A stretch of 64,000 nucleotides of DNA from Mya arenaria (lineage: Eukaryota; Mollusca; Bivalvia; Myida; Myidae): assembly GCF_026914265.1 (NCBI RefSeq), contig NC_069126.1:30755354-30819353 (forward strand), written 5' to 3'. The notes beneath the pieces are model-generated. The model was given only the letters and a program-made list of their open reading frames with translations, was not told where the DNA came from and ran no database searches. The translations under genes were made by a program, and so were the position numbers. Shown here piece by piece: positions 1 through 10,800 of the stretch; position 1 is the first letter of the stretch, and every line of letters begins with the position of its first letter.

Positions 1-345
1 AGATATTTATTTCCGCTAAACTTTGCATGCTTACATTGTACCGTTAAGTTAAGTGCGTAACAAGAATGTTGTGGAGTGAACACAAAGGATCATCTGTTGT
101 TTTTCTAAACAAAATAGGGGGAATAACACAACAAGTACTAACAAAAGAGTAACGATCCTTGCTGTACATGTGTATTTTGCTTCTGGCAACATGCATACAA
201 AATTTCATTTGAATATCCTTATTATGGCCATGGTTAAAGTTTTGCATACTAACAACATAACCCCAAAGCTATGACAATATCTCAACTGTTTTTCCTTCAT
301 AAACAGACAAACTTTAATATCGCAGAAATAATGTTTTTTACATAC
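1..345 (-). other. SMUG1-like intron 2 (partial)
   Basis: Starts with donor gtatgt at 345-340 on the minus strand. I see no continuation of the glycosylase (the expected next residues resemble VPFGEV), so the next exon lies left of the window. Confidence 0.6.
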
Positions 346-3300
346 CCCATTTTGCGACATCCCATATGGTCCAGGGTTCATTCCGAGGAAGAGAAGCGTC
401 CGCTCCGAGGTACAGTATTTGGCCACAAAGTCCCGATGAGTTTGAAATGCATAAGTCAGGGGACTGTAAATAACCGTCACTGGGTAGCCATACTTGATTG
501 GCAGCATTTTCTGGCATAGCCTTTGCTCAATCTGTAAAAATTGAGCGCCGATCGGAGACAAATCGTCCTCAATTGAGAAATTAAAAATTGTCTCGATCTG
601 ATTATTATAGTCATACGTGTCAATGGTGCATTCTGGATTATCGACATCAACCATTGGGCCAAGTTTGGTAGGTGCCATAACAATCGTGTTTGGTCGAGGC
701 TTGTTTTCATCTGGCGGTTCTTTATCAATTTTACGTTTTCGTCCTCTTTTTTTCTTTGGAACCACACCTGGGGCTTCCATATTGAACTCTGACCCAGTGC
801 TTGCTGGACTAGCATTTCTAGGTATGCTAAAGTTTGACATTTCTGGGTGATACTGACCCATGTTCTCTGGCGGACAGTGTGAGGATTGCTGATTATAATG
901 CTGACTGTAATTACCCTGTGGCCCACTAAAACCCTGACTAGGATATCTCGAACTCGGCTGCTCATTTGACGTTGGCGGGTACATGTTATTCTGAGAATTA
1001 AACTCATTACCTCCCCTATTTTGGTAATAGCCATTTTCGTACCTTCCGTTACCATAGTTTCCATGGTTACCTTGAAAGTTTTTCCCTGGTGGGTTTTGAT
1101 TGTAGAAGGACTCGTTTTGATTATACTCGTTGCCATGGTAATTCGACGGGTTTAATTGTGGCTTGTCCCCACCATTTTGGCTCTGGCTCATATTTTGGTA
1201 ATTCTGCTGTTGGAAGTTGTTTCTGTATTGGTGTGCTTGGTCAAATTGCTGCCCGCTAAAATTCTCGCCGCTTGGATGATTTGGCTGGCTCCCCATTTGA
1301 GGATCACCCCTATTGAAATTTCCCCACCGGTTTCCAGCCATGTGATTATAATTATCAAAGGATTGGTTCCCATAAAGACCAGTTCTTTGACCCCCTGCAG
1401 AATAAACCTGCCTACTAAACTGTTTCCCGTAATTCTTTGAACCATACCCTTCTTTAGAATTCCCTTTCGTCCCTTCCTGAGCTTTTTTCTCTTTGGTAGT
1501 TTTATCAAGATCAATGAAAACCTTGGGCGAATCAGTCTCCCGAATTTCATCGCTTTCGCTTTTAACAGCCTCACAACCATGACCACTGTATATGTTTTCG
1601 ATATACTGCTTTGAGTGTAGAAAATCCCATTGTCCCTCATCAGGGACACTAAACTCCTGAGAGGGTTGCGTGGGGGCAACTTGGTTATTTCCATCTTTAC
1701 ACAAGACTGGTTCCTGGCTCGCGTTACTCACACTTGACTGAGAGTCGCATCTCGATGGCGGATGCATTGGTCCTGGATCTGACATGACAGAATTTTCATC
1801 ATAATCCATTGACGAATCGACACCCGGAAGATTACTCGTGAAGTTTGAGTTCTCTTCTTGAGAATGGAAGCTAGGCTCTCTGGGTAATACGCTACCAGGA
1901 CTTTGGTTTGCAGCATAACAATTGTAGGGTGGCAAGATTTCTGGCTTCTCGTTGAAGCGTTGACCTTGAACACAAGGGTATGGCTTTTGATTATCTGGTT
2001 CACTTTGGCACAACTGAGGGGGATTCATTTTGTAGTAATGATTGTCATTGTTCATTCCTTCAACTCCGTAAGATGGGAGGTAACCTTGGCTACCGACTGG
2101 TACATGCGGTCCACTATTTTCCTGAAAACCAGTCTGAGTATTCAATGGGGGCTGAGATTCCGGATAAGTTTTGTTCGTGTTGTCATTTGACATTTGAGTA
2201 TCGGAGTCAGAGTCAGTGAGATGAGAGCTCGATATCGATGCACTCATCGAGTCCTCTGTGCTTTTCAGCATACTTATGGCACCTTCAGTAGAAGACATTC
2301 TGGATCGCTTATTTTGCGCTCGCCTACTCACAAAATCCGGTAAAGACCACCGCCGTGCAACAACCTTTGAACACTTTGGTTTTGACTTTTTGCAATTCTC
2401 ACTTAAGGGAGACAACAAACATTCACTAGATTTAGCACTGACAGAGTTACCCTTCTTTACCTTCTTTGGAGAAAGTAAGGTAGGGGAGAGAACTTTGGTA
2501 TCTGAGGATGCTGAGACAGAGTTACTCCCCTTTCTGTTTGGTGAAACCAATGAGGGGGATAGTAATTCCTTGCTCCTTCGACGTTTTCTCACTTCATTTA
2601 CTTGCTGACTTAGTATCAGTAACTCATCTTTTCTACTCGTACTTCCCTTAGTAGGGGAGGTAACTTTGAATTCGCAAGATTTTGGTGAGCAAAGCTCCGG
2701 GGATTTTAAACCACCGAAATTGTCAGCTTTCGAAGTTTGGGGTATTTCAATTCTCAAAACTGGAAGACTTACATGCAGATCTTTAACTATATGTTTTTTG
2801 AATGCCTTATTACCAGAATTTTCCGCTAATTGGACATTTTCACTTGCAGTACTATCTTTTGAGTCATTGGTCTGATCAGATTCAGAACTTTTCGCCTTTT
2901 TTTCCCTATTGTCTGTTTTATTTTCCTCTATTGCACAACCCTTAGAACATTCAATGGATTTCGTTATGTTAACTAAAGCACCATTGGAGTCATTTCTCAA
3001 TTCATTCTTTTCACCTGCAGTATGTTCAACTTTAGTTTTTATCTGCTGAGATTGATCAACTGATTCAGATACACAATCATCAGCTTCCGTCAAGTCAATA
3101 TGAACACTTGAGTTTCCTAGTGATCCACTTATGGCTGAACACTGGTTTAAAGAATATGAAATGTTTGAATTCACATTAACCAATCTTGAAATTCCTGAGC
3201 TAAAAACTGGAACTGGTCTTATCGGATAATGCGCTTTTGGCCTTTCAGGCAAGAGTTTAATATTCTCTGAAGCACATTTTGTTACATTACCATTGGCGTC

Positions 3301-3932
3301 AACAGTTTCAGATTTGGGCTCTTTTTCTTCAGAGTGACTTTTTGCAGTCAATGCATCAATTGAGAATGCAGAACATGCTTTAGATGTGACTTTATCTTGT
3401 TTTTCAGTTTCACTTCTTTTATCATCTCCAAATGGATTCCAAATTTTTGCCTCTTGTTTATTTTCACATTCACCTGATGTTGAACTTTTTGCGCCTATAA
3501 CAAAAGGATAATCAGGCTTAACAAACTTGGAACTTGAAACCTGATCCTGTCTTAAGGGCTCACTAAACCTTCCTGGGACATTCAAACAAGTTCCTATTGA
3601 CCGATCATCGAAACTGCTTCTATATTGCGACACCGGCGAAACTGAACTTGTTCCTGATCGGTAAATCTGATCAAATGTCAGAGGGGAAGGATTCTGCGAA
3701 AACACAAAATTCGGGCTTAGAAGTAGATTTCTTGGCTCTTGGGGCCCAAACCCATACAGCGGTTCCAAGCCGAGCGGTGGTAAGTGCAAGTCTGAAACTG
3801 GTGACAGATATCTTGATGATGCCGGCAGGGGTCGATGAAAATGTTGACCAATGGAAAGAGGCGAGAGTGGGTCAATCAAGGGCGACCTGAAGAGGGATGG
3901 CAAATAAGCGGGCTCGGAGAAGCTTGACGCAC
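346..3932 (-). CDS. SMUG1: SMUG1-like exon 2 (3,587 nt; low-complexity region plus start of glycosylase fold)
   Basis: The acceptor reads ctatttttcag then GTGCGTCAAG at 3932. The donor is AATGGG then gtatgt at 345-340, so the exon ends in phase 0 within GMSQNG. The open frame runs through the acceptor to an ATG at 4056, but that ATG lies in intron sequence and I do not take it as the start. Repeats inside the protein include two related blocks around residues 499-545 (LLSPSLVSPNRKGSNS and VLSPTLLSPKKVKKGNS). Confidence 0.85.
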
Positions 3933-5429
3933 CTGAAAAATAGCAGATGCAATGTGTATTATATACAGATTTATTCTTGCTATTGTTTATAATGTACATA
4001 TCATACAGGGCTTTTTCTATAGTACCCACGGGTCCGACTATTGGACCCATTCCCAAAGCAAATTATAAGATATTTTCCCCAATCTTCAGAAAAAAATCCT
4101 AATAAAAAAAAAAAAAAAATATTTTTTTATTTTTTTTAGACAGTCTTTTAACCTGCACTGGTTCATTTTCACCATCCTAATAAATTATGTGATGTAAAGA
4201 TTTTTTGGTAATTGAACTCATTCAGAGATCAGTATGAAATATTATCTGTCATGATTTATTGCAATAGATATTTACACCCCAAGGATTGATAATTTTTGGG
4301 TCTTTTAAACTAATATTAAATCATTTCCTAATTCGCAGGAGGCTAGACAGCTTTTTCTGTAAAATTTCCCAATTTAGGCATTTTCACGAAGCAAAATTTC
4401 CCAAAACGTCTAGGGTCTTTTTCCCAAAATGGGCAGAAAAAGCCCTGTCATATTGGTATTCATCAAACATCAGATTGCAATATCTTATGTTAGACTAACA
4501 TATTAGGAAATAGAGAAACTTATTCGAACGAAAGCCGAGCTGATAATGTTTCTCGGCAATTTGGGGAAAAGTTGTTCAAAAGCAACAATAAATACTTTGA
4601 TTGGCGTTTTCAATCAATTTACCAAAAAAATACCCGCACCAGTAAATCAACATGTTGGTACATGTAGGATAATACGGTACCTCTGTACCTACATACCCAC
4701 GCCTTAAACTGTGGGTAAAGAAACAATTTGTTTATAATTAATCATGGCCTTATTTTCATTCTTTCTATGAATGTATATTGTCCTGGATTTTATAATTTAT
4801 AAAACAAAAGTTTTTTCTGAACAATTTCTGATTTTTTGTAAAGAAAATAGTTTGATTTACAAATAAGAAGAATATCCAGCAGATTATATATTGACTATTA
4901 AGTGAGGTTAGGACCATAACAAACTGAGTCTCAGTGTTATCAATAAGAACCAGCTGCCAGCCAAGACGGCTGGTTCAAGTGGCAACTGGGCAAGCTCAAG
5001 ATTGAAAAAATATCCAGCAAGTGGATTTTAAGTAGAATAAGTTTTGGCTGGTGGGCTACTTTACTTTTTGAGACAGTTCAACTGACACTTATTGAGAACC
5101 CTGGAGAACCTTCATAATCTTTTAACACTCTCCTCAACAGCTTCAAATATTATTCAAATAATCTGCAGAATTTTATATACATCTATAATTATTTCTAATA
5201 TATCACTTGTTCAACAGTATTATGTGCATAATATTTACTGATGTTAAAATGTACACAAAAGTTAAGAAAATAAAAAAGAACCCGGCAGTGTTGACCACTC
5301 ACCTGCAGGTCCAGTGACTGATCCAAGAGCGGGAACGTGAAGACCACCCAGCGGGAATGAGCTTCTAGTGGATGTGTGTGTTGTCCATGCAGCGTTAAAT
5401 GGTGGTGGATAGCCAGGATAATGGGACAT
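346..5429 (-). CDS. SMUG1: SMUG1-like uracil-DNA glycosylase with very long N-terminal extension (5' two coding exons; 3' part outside window)
   Basis: Two exons, 5429-5303 and 3932-346, joined by a phase-1 intron, encode 1,238 residues before the reading frame leaves the window. The last 74 residues or so match the start of the SMUG1 fold: an FLQIEQRLCQ helix, YPVTVIYSPLTYAF, HRDFVAKYC, then the catalytic-loop signature GMNPGPYGMSQNG (residues 1226-1238; the conserved Asn is 1228). SMUG1 removes uracil and oxidised pyrimidines such as 5-hydroxymethyluracil in nuclear base-excision repair. Human SMUG1 is 270 aa with about 30 residues before the fold, so the N-terminal extension here is exceptional. 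It is low-complexity: Ser/Pro-rich segments, two SUMO-interaction-like motifs (VHIDLT at 319-324, VFIDLD at 847-852), a Gln/Asn/Gly/Tyr-rich prion-like stretch (about 890-1085) and a basic KKKRGRKRK block (1102-1110). The stop and the rest of the fold lie left of base 1. Glycosylase identity is strong; one continuous product is inferred from matching exon phase. Confidence 0.85.
3933..5302 (-). other. SMUG1-like intron 1
   Basis: Donor gtgagt at 5302-5297, acceptor tttttcag at 3940-3933. AT-rich; contains a homopolymer A/T patch near 4105-4138 and no further exon that I can recognise. Confidence 0.6.
5303..5429 (-). CDS. SMUG1: SMUG1-like exon 1 (42 codons, probable start)
   Basis: ATG at 5429-5427 opens MSHYPGYPPPFNAAW and runs to GGACCTGCAG followed by the strong donor gtgagtgg at 5302. 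It ends in phase 1, as exon 2 requires, giving Gly43 across the junction. A pyrimidine-rich tttttctcgtag just upstream (about 5450) could be the acceptor of a further 5' UTR exon. The start choice rests on frame and phase only. Confidence 0.65.
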
Positions 5430-7503
5430 AGTTTATCACATGGCTGACTACGAGAAAAACAGGAAAATCGGGGAAACGTTGACGGAACATGACATCGATT
5501 TGTGTGCTTCAATGTATCTTGATGTGATCATTAATTTGAATGAGATTTGCTACATGTACTTGTACACATATGGTTCCTCATATGCTTTCTGATGCTTCTT
5601 ATCCGTCGGCGATGAAATGGCACCTGAAAGAAAATGTTCATGTTACAAGATTGTTTTTGTGTGCCTCATTTTTTTCTTTGACAAACTCAAGTCAGAATGA
5701 GATTTTTCTTGCTTTTAAACATAAATCTAAGAAAATCATTAGATGAAATGAGACTTCTTGTATTAAAACATAATAAACAAATTTAAATTAGTTTTAACCT
5801 TCAGATATTAAGTGACAATAAGATTGATCTAATTGAAACAAAAAACTTCATTGTTATTGTTTTCCACCTTGTGAATGGGAAGGGCCCTTTGAAATGTGAA
5901 TATACATGTAGCAACAAAATGCCTAAAAACTGTGAATTTATCGTAGTATATTCGAACAGCATTCAAGCATATCTGAACTAGTTTTTACTTTTACTTGTTA
6001 AGTGTTTTTTGTTGTTGTTTTTTAGTCTAGGATTGTAAATTTTGAGTACAATATTGTCAGAAAACAGTAATGCATTTTATATAGAAAATGGGGCCAAATT
6101 TCACCCCAATTTTTGGTTGAAACCCCCCACTGAACTCTAAAATAATAACTCATAAATTCCACCAATCTAAATCTAAATTTTTGACAATTTGAAGGCCATG
6201 AATTTAGAGTGGTGATCTGCTTGTTTTTTTAACTCAGTTGTGACATTATGCAATAAGTTTTATTCAAGATTGTAAAAGAATGGTCAAAGTTAGAGAGCAT
6301 ATTTTAAAGTGTGACGCGGCAAATGCCATGAATAAAACATAAAAGTTAAAATAGTTCACCTTTATCTTAAATATAAACAGTCACCACAATTAGACTTTTG
6401 GATGAACAACCCTAAATTCACAACACCATTTTTAGCCCAAATAATGTTAACAAGCCCTGCTTGATATACTGCAGATTATCATTACGAGTTAGCCACAATA
6501 ATGTGTGTTAGGGGAACTTTTGGACATTCATAACACCACATTAGTACACCAATTCATACCAATGTAAAATATATTCTTCGACTGTAACTCCATAATAACA
6601 CTGAATTGTTCAATAAAGCCACATAGCAACAAAAATCATTTAGTGGCCAATATATTTTACTAGTGACACTAGTTTTCTATGAAAAACTTATGCAGATCGG
6701 CTTCTGTCAACTTTTCATTGCTATTTTGGTTTACTGAAAATGATGTTTTCTTTTCGATTATTAGCAGGTGCGTTATCTTTCTGAACAATATTCTTTGCAC
6801 TTAGATTTGGCATTGGAAAAGACATAGTATACTATGGACGCATAGAGTCACCAAAACCACAAATATTCAAAAGACTCTGAAGCAGCTGTTTATTTGGACT
6901 ACATTATGAGTAAGCCTGAAACCCCTCAGCAAAGTTTGCAGGCTTGATCTTTTATCGACCTCCGTTTCTTTCAGCGCTGCAATTTCATTTCTCATATAAA
7001 AAAACAAGTGTTCCACACAATTAACAAGTAATGTTCACTCTCTTAAACGCAATGAACTCATACAAACATGCAAATGATTAAAGAAGGGCTTATATTTCTG
7101 CTTCACCGCATTCATTAGCAACCATTTTGGATTTTTAAAAACAAATTTATCACAACACACAGTGTATACCTTATGTCTATGCAGCAGGCAGATGATTTCT
7201 TTATGCAACAGTGTACACTTTTGTTCACATACACACGACATATTGTACGACTAGGTTGCGGATGCTGGGAAATTGTGTCATTCTTAAACAAAGGCGGACA
7301 TTTAACATGCAATTTATTTAAGAGCGGCATGCAACACATGTCTATTGTCTATGGCATTACAACACTTATGTCTTACAGATTATTACTGCACAGGGATTCA
7401 ACACGATTGCACTGAATTAAGTGTGAAAATCGAGTAGACAACACAATAGGCTTGCTGACTGACTGTCAAATGATAATGAGCTGTGCAGCCTCTTTTAATC
7501 TGA

Positions 7504-7512
7504 TCACGTGAC
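7504..7512. promoter_or_regulatory. E-box / CLEAR-like site upstream of CHMP5
   Basis: TCACGTGAC sits about 290 bp before the CHMP5 ATG. It matches the CACGTG E-box and nine of ten bases of the GTCACGTGAC CLEAR consensus bound by TFEB/MITF-class factors on endolysosomal genes. Function is inferred. Confidence 0.4.
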
Positions 7513-7710
7513 CTGGGGGAGAAGCATTTAATAGTCATTAAAAATAATCGTTTTCAAAAGCATTTTTATGTATGAATATTTCAAAAATATTTAAAAAAAT
7601 CTTCTTGCGTTAAGAATAGATTTGGTAAGTCTTATTATGTACTTTTTTTGGAACAATATTCTTATGCGATATCAATTTTAGCTGTGCATAATAGTGGATC
7701 CCGAGGGAAA

Positions 7711-7740
7711 TGACGTCATAGTCATCTGTGTTTACTTCCG
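7711..7740. promoter_or_regulatory. CHMP5 proximal promoter: full CRE plus ETS-like site
   Basis: A palindromic TGACGTCA (7711-7718) is followed 15 bp later by ACTTCCG (7734-7740, ETS-type GGAAGT on the other strand), 60-90 bp before the ATG. This pairing is common in TATA-less housekeeping promoters. Confidence 0.5.
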
Positions 7741-7799
7741 CATTGGAGTAGTAGTAATACTTTGTTTGTTTTTCGTTAATATTTTTTTAATTTACAAAA

Positions 7800-7868
7800 A
7801 TGAATCGACTCTTTGGACGGGGGAAGCCGAAAGAGCCTGCACCGAACCTTACTGACTGTGTTTCGAAT
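7800..7868 (+). CDS. CHMP5: CHMP5 exon 1
   Basis: ATG at 7800; 23 codons ending ...LTDCVSN in phase 0; donor gtaagtac. Confidence 0.97.
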
Positions 7869-10800
7869 GTAAGTACTGATTTGTAAGTTTGTGATCTAGT
7901 TAATAATTATTGAACCGAAAATCCGTCACATATTTTCGAGACTCACTAGATATTGTAATGTGTACAACTTATGCGTTTTACTTTAAGCTTTCGATGAAGA
8001 TACTATGTTGACGTATAATATGAAGCTTTGGTAATTGGATCCAAGAATATGAATTAACAAATTGTATATGGTTACCAAAACAATTCATAGCAATATTTGA
8101 TTTATTGCGAAATGGGTTGAACTGTTAACTGGTTTAAGCATGAAGCATAACAAAATTACTAGATGGTTATGTTGAAAGAATTTATAACCTAGCATGGCTG
8201 GTGCCACTTGTTTGTTTGTACAAGATGTTACTGTCAGTAAAATGACTGGTCTTGTTCGGCCCTAGTTCACCTAAATGGCCGTTAACGAGTCTTTTGACAT
8301 TTTTTTTTACTATGGCAGACTCGTGACGTCCACCATCCCAGCAAAAAGTTGCGAATGTTATAATTCAAATTTCTATAAAAATATTATTGCCGATTATTAA
8401 ACACATATTTATATATGTCATTATGCAAAAAAAAACATGTTCAGATATCATAAAACACTTAAATGTGTCGATTGTTTATCAAGTATCTGATAGGTTGTGT
8501 ACATGTTTAAAACGGTATTCATGAATACATGTATGTGAAAATAACAACTCTTATGACAAATTAAATTGTCTTGAATTATAAACATTGAATCATTCAAGTA
8601 TATCCACTAAGTTACTGCATCATAAAGCAGCCGACTATTTACACGATTCTGAACCATGACCTCTGACGTCAAGCGCGTGATCAATACAATGTAGAATTTA
8701 CTATTTATTATTGGTGGTTAAAAATAGCTATGACGTTTCATGGAATTTTCCACAGAAAACGAGGCAAGAAGGCCTTCAAAACCATGCACTTTGAACGCGT
8801 GTCTGACCTCCTGATTTTCCGAAAATGTGTAACCTAGAATTTCTCGGAAGAAATGTGTTTATCAGTCATTAGCAAAAACACGTTTATAAGATACATGTGC
8901 AACTAGTGAAATACGAATGCAAAACGGGCAGAGGAAAAATAATAAAAAGCAATTTACTGGAGCCGTCGTAATCAGTTGAAAATTTTAATAAAATAAATAT
9001 AACTTTAGCGTAGATTCTTATCTAGTGTCCGCAGAGTTTCGCGGAGTTAACCCCTCCGAGGAATGCCGAGTTCGTTATTCTTCGGTCGACTGATCACCCT
9101 CGGAGGGCCTTAAATTCAAACTCTGAGGAAAGTTGACAGTCGATAAAATCATTGTGTTGGCCGTGATAGCAAAAATTCGCGGAGGGAAACGGAAAGTGGG
9201 TCTAACTCGTTGAGTGTACTGTATTGAACAATTTTGTCATTGTTATTTAACATCGATGCATAATATTACTATATATATTCTTTCGCCCGGTGTTAAATGG
9301 TAGGGAGTTGTAGCGTTACAGGGATACATAAGAAATGTCAAAATAATAGAAACTTTATCTTTTTTCAGATTGACTCTCGAGGAGAATCAATTGACAAGAA
9401 AATTGCTCGCCTTGATGCAGAGTTAAAAAAGTACAAGGATCAAATGGCAAAGATGAGAAATGGGCCCTCGAAGGTAACAGCATATAAATTTGTCTGTTTT
9501 TAAAATGATGTGATTAATTTAAATTAATTTAAAGAATTTCTTCTTTGAAATTAAAATATAATTGTGTTTGTTCAATGAAGTGATTAATGTAAATAAATTT
9601 AAAGAATTTCTTCTTTGAAATTAAAATTGTTTTTGTTCAATTATTTATAGTTTTGATATACATCATGTTTTTGTTTACCAGTCAGGTTAAACTTATGGAC
9701 TAAGGTGTGAGCTATAGAGTTATAAGAGTGTGCAACACCATGCATTGCTTTGGTAGATTCCTTCTGCCCTCTTGGATAATTTGTACCTTTCTTAGAATTG
9801 AAAGCTTTCGATAATGATTGAAGACTATCAGCAATCTCCTTTGTTATATACAAACTTATTATAAGTTAATTATATAATTATAAATACATACAAACCTTAA
9901 ATATCTGGCAGTTAAAACCTAAAACAACTTTATTTTAAAAATATTGTTAACAGTTTTTGTCAGTTTTATAGTGTTAAGTTTTTCAAAGCTCAAATTCCGC
10001 AATACAAATGTGCCCCTAAGCACCCTGTCCCTTTACTGCAGCACCCTGCTTTTTTTTAAAAATCTGGTCAAAAACCTATTATGTACAATACATGTACCGT
10101 ATTTAAAAGATTACTTGATGGTGACTCGTTATGTTTTATTTTTGCAGAACATGGTCAAACAAAAAGCAATGAGAGTGTTAAAACAAAAGAAAATGTAAGT
10201 ATAACATGTAGCTAGAAAACATGTAAATTTGCTTTTTGTCATATTAATGTCCTGATAAAAATGTATCTTCTGTTTAAATATTATTGAAAATACAACAAAA
10301 TGCAGATAAAGGTGATCTAATGAAAAATAGTTTTTGTTCAGGGTGATTTTCAGGTTTGTTGAGAACAAATCAATATATTATGATGTTTTCAATTTGAAAA
10401 ATTCCTTTATTTTTGTATCAAAAATTTGGTTGGAAGGTCTGAGTAACTAGAAATGAAAAAAACTCTCACGTTCTTATCATCCAGAAAAAGCTATGTGCAC
10501 ACTGACTGTTCTTTCAAACAGGTATGAAAATCAGCGAGAAAATCTTTCAAACCAGTCGTTCAACATGGAACAACAGAATTTCGCCATACAGCAGATCAAA
10601 GACACAAAATCAACAGTAAGTGAGGTTTTATCTTGTAAAATTTGTATTGTTTCCTAAATATAGCCCTTTTATTTCTGACTTGAGATAGCATACAATGAGT
10701 TGACTGATTGTTCAGAACTTTGTTTAAGTTAACAACTTCATTGTTGTTAACTTTTAAACTTTAAGTATGTTTTGACGGTTTCGTATATTTTATTTAATCT

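Larger units (their letters stand above)
5430..7799. other. Divergent intergenic region between SMUG1-like gene and CHMP5
   Basis: The two genes point away from each other across about 2.4 kb. The CHMP5-proximal 300 bp hold plausible promoter motifs (listed separately). The rest is AT-rich DNA with no supported coding potential; a 5' UTR exon of the SMUG1-like gene may lie here. Confidence 0.6.

Noticed and set aside
477-1694. Overlapping minus-strand frames inside the SMUG1 exon
   Set aside because: Shadow frames of the Gln/Asn-rich coding region; they lack recognisable domains and the main frame continues into the glycosylase.
205-4056. Single 1,283-residue open frame with start at 4056
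   Set aside because: The first 41 residues come from intron sequence upstream of a good acceptor (3933), and the last residues run past a good donor (345). Exon 1 at 5303-5429 fits in phase.
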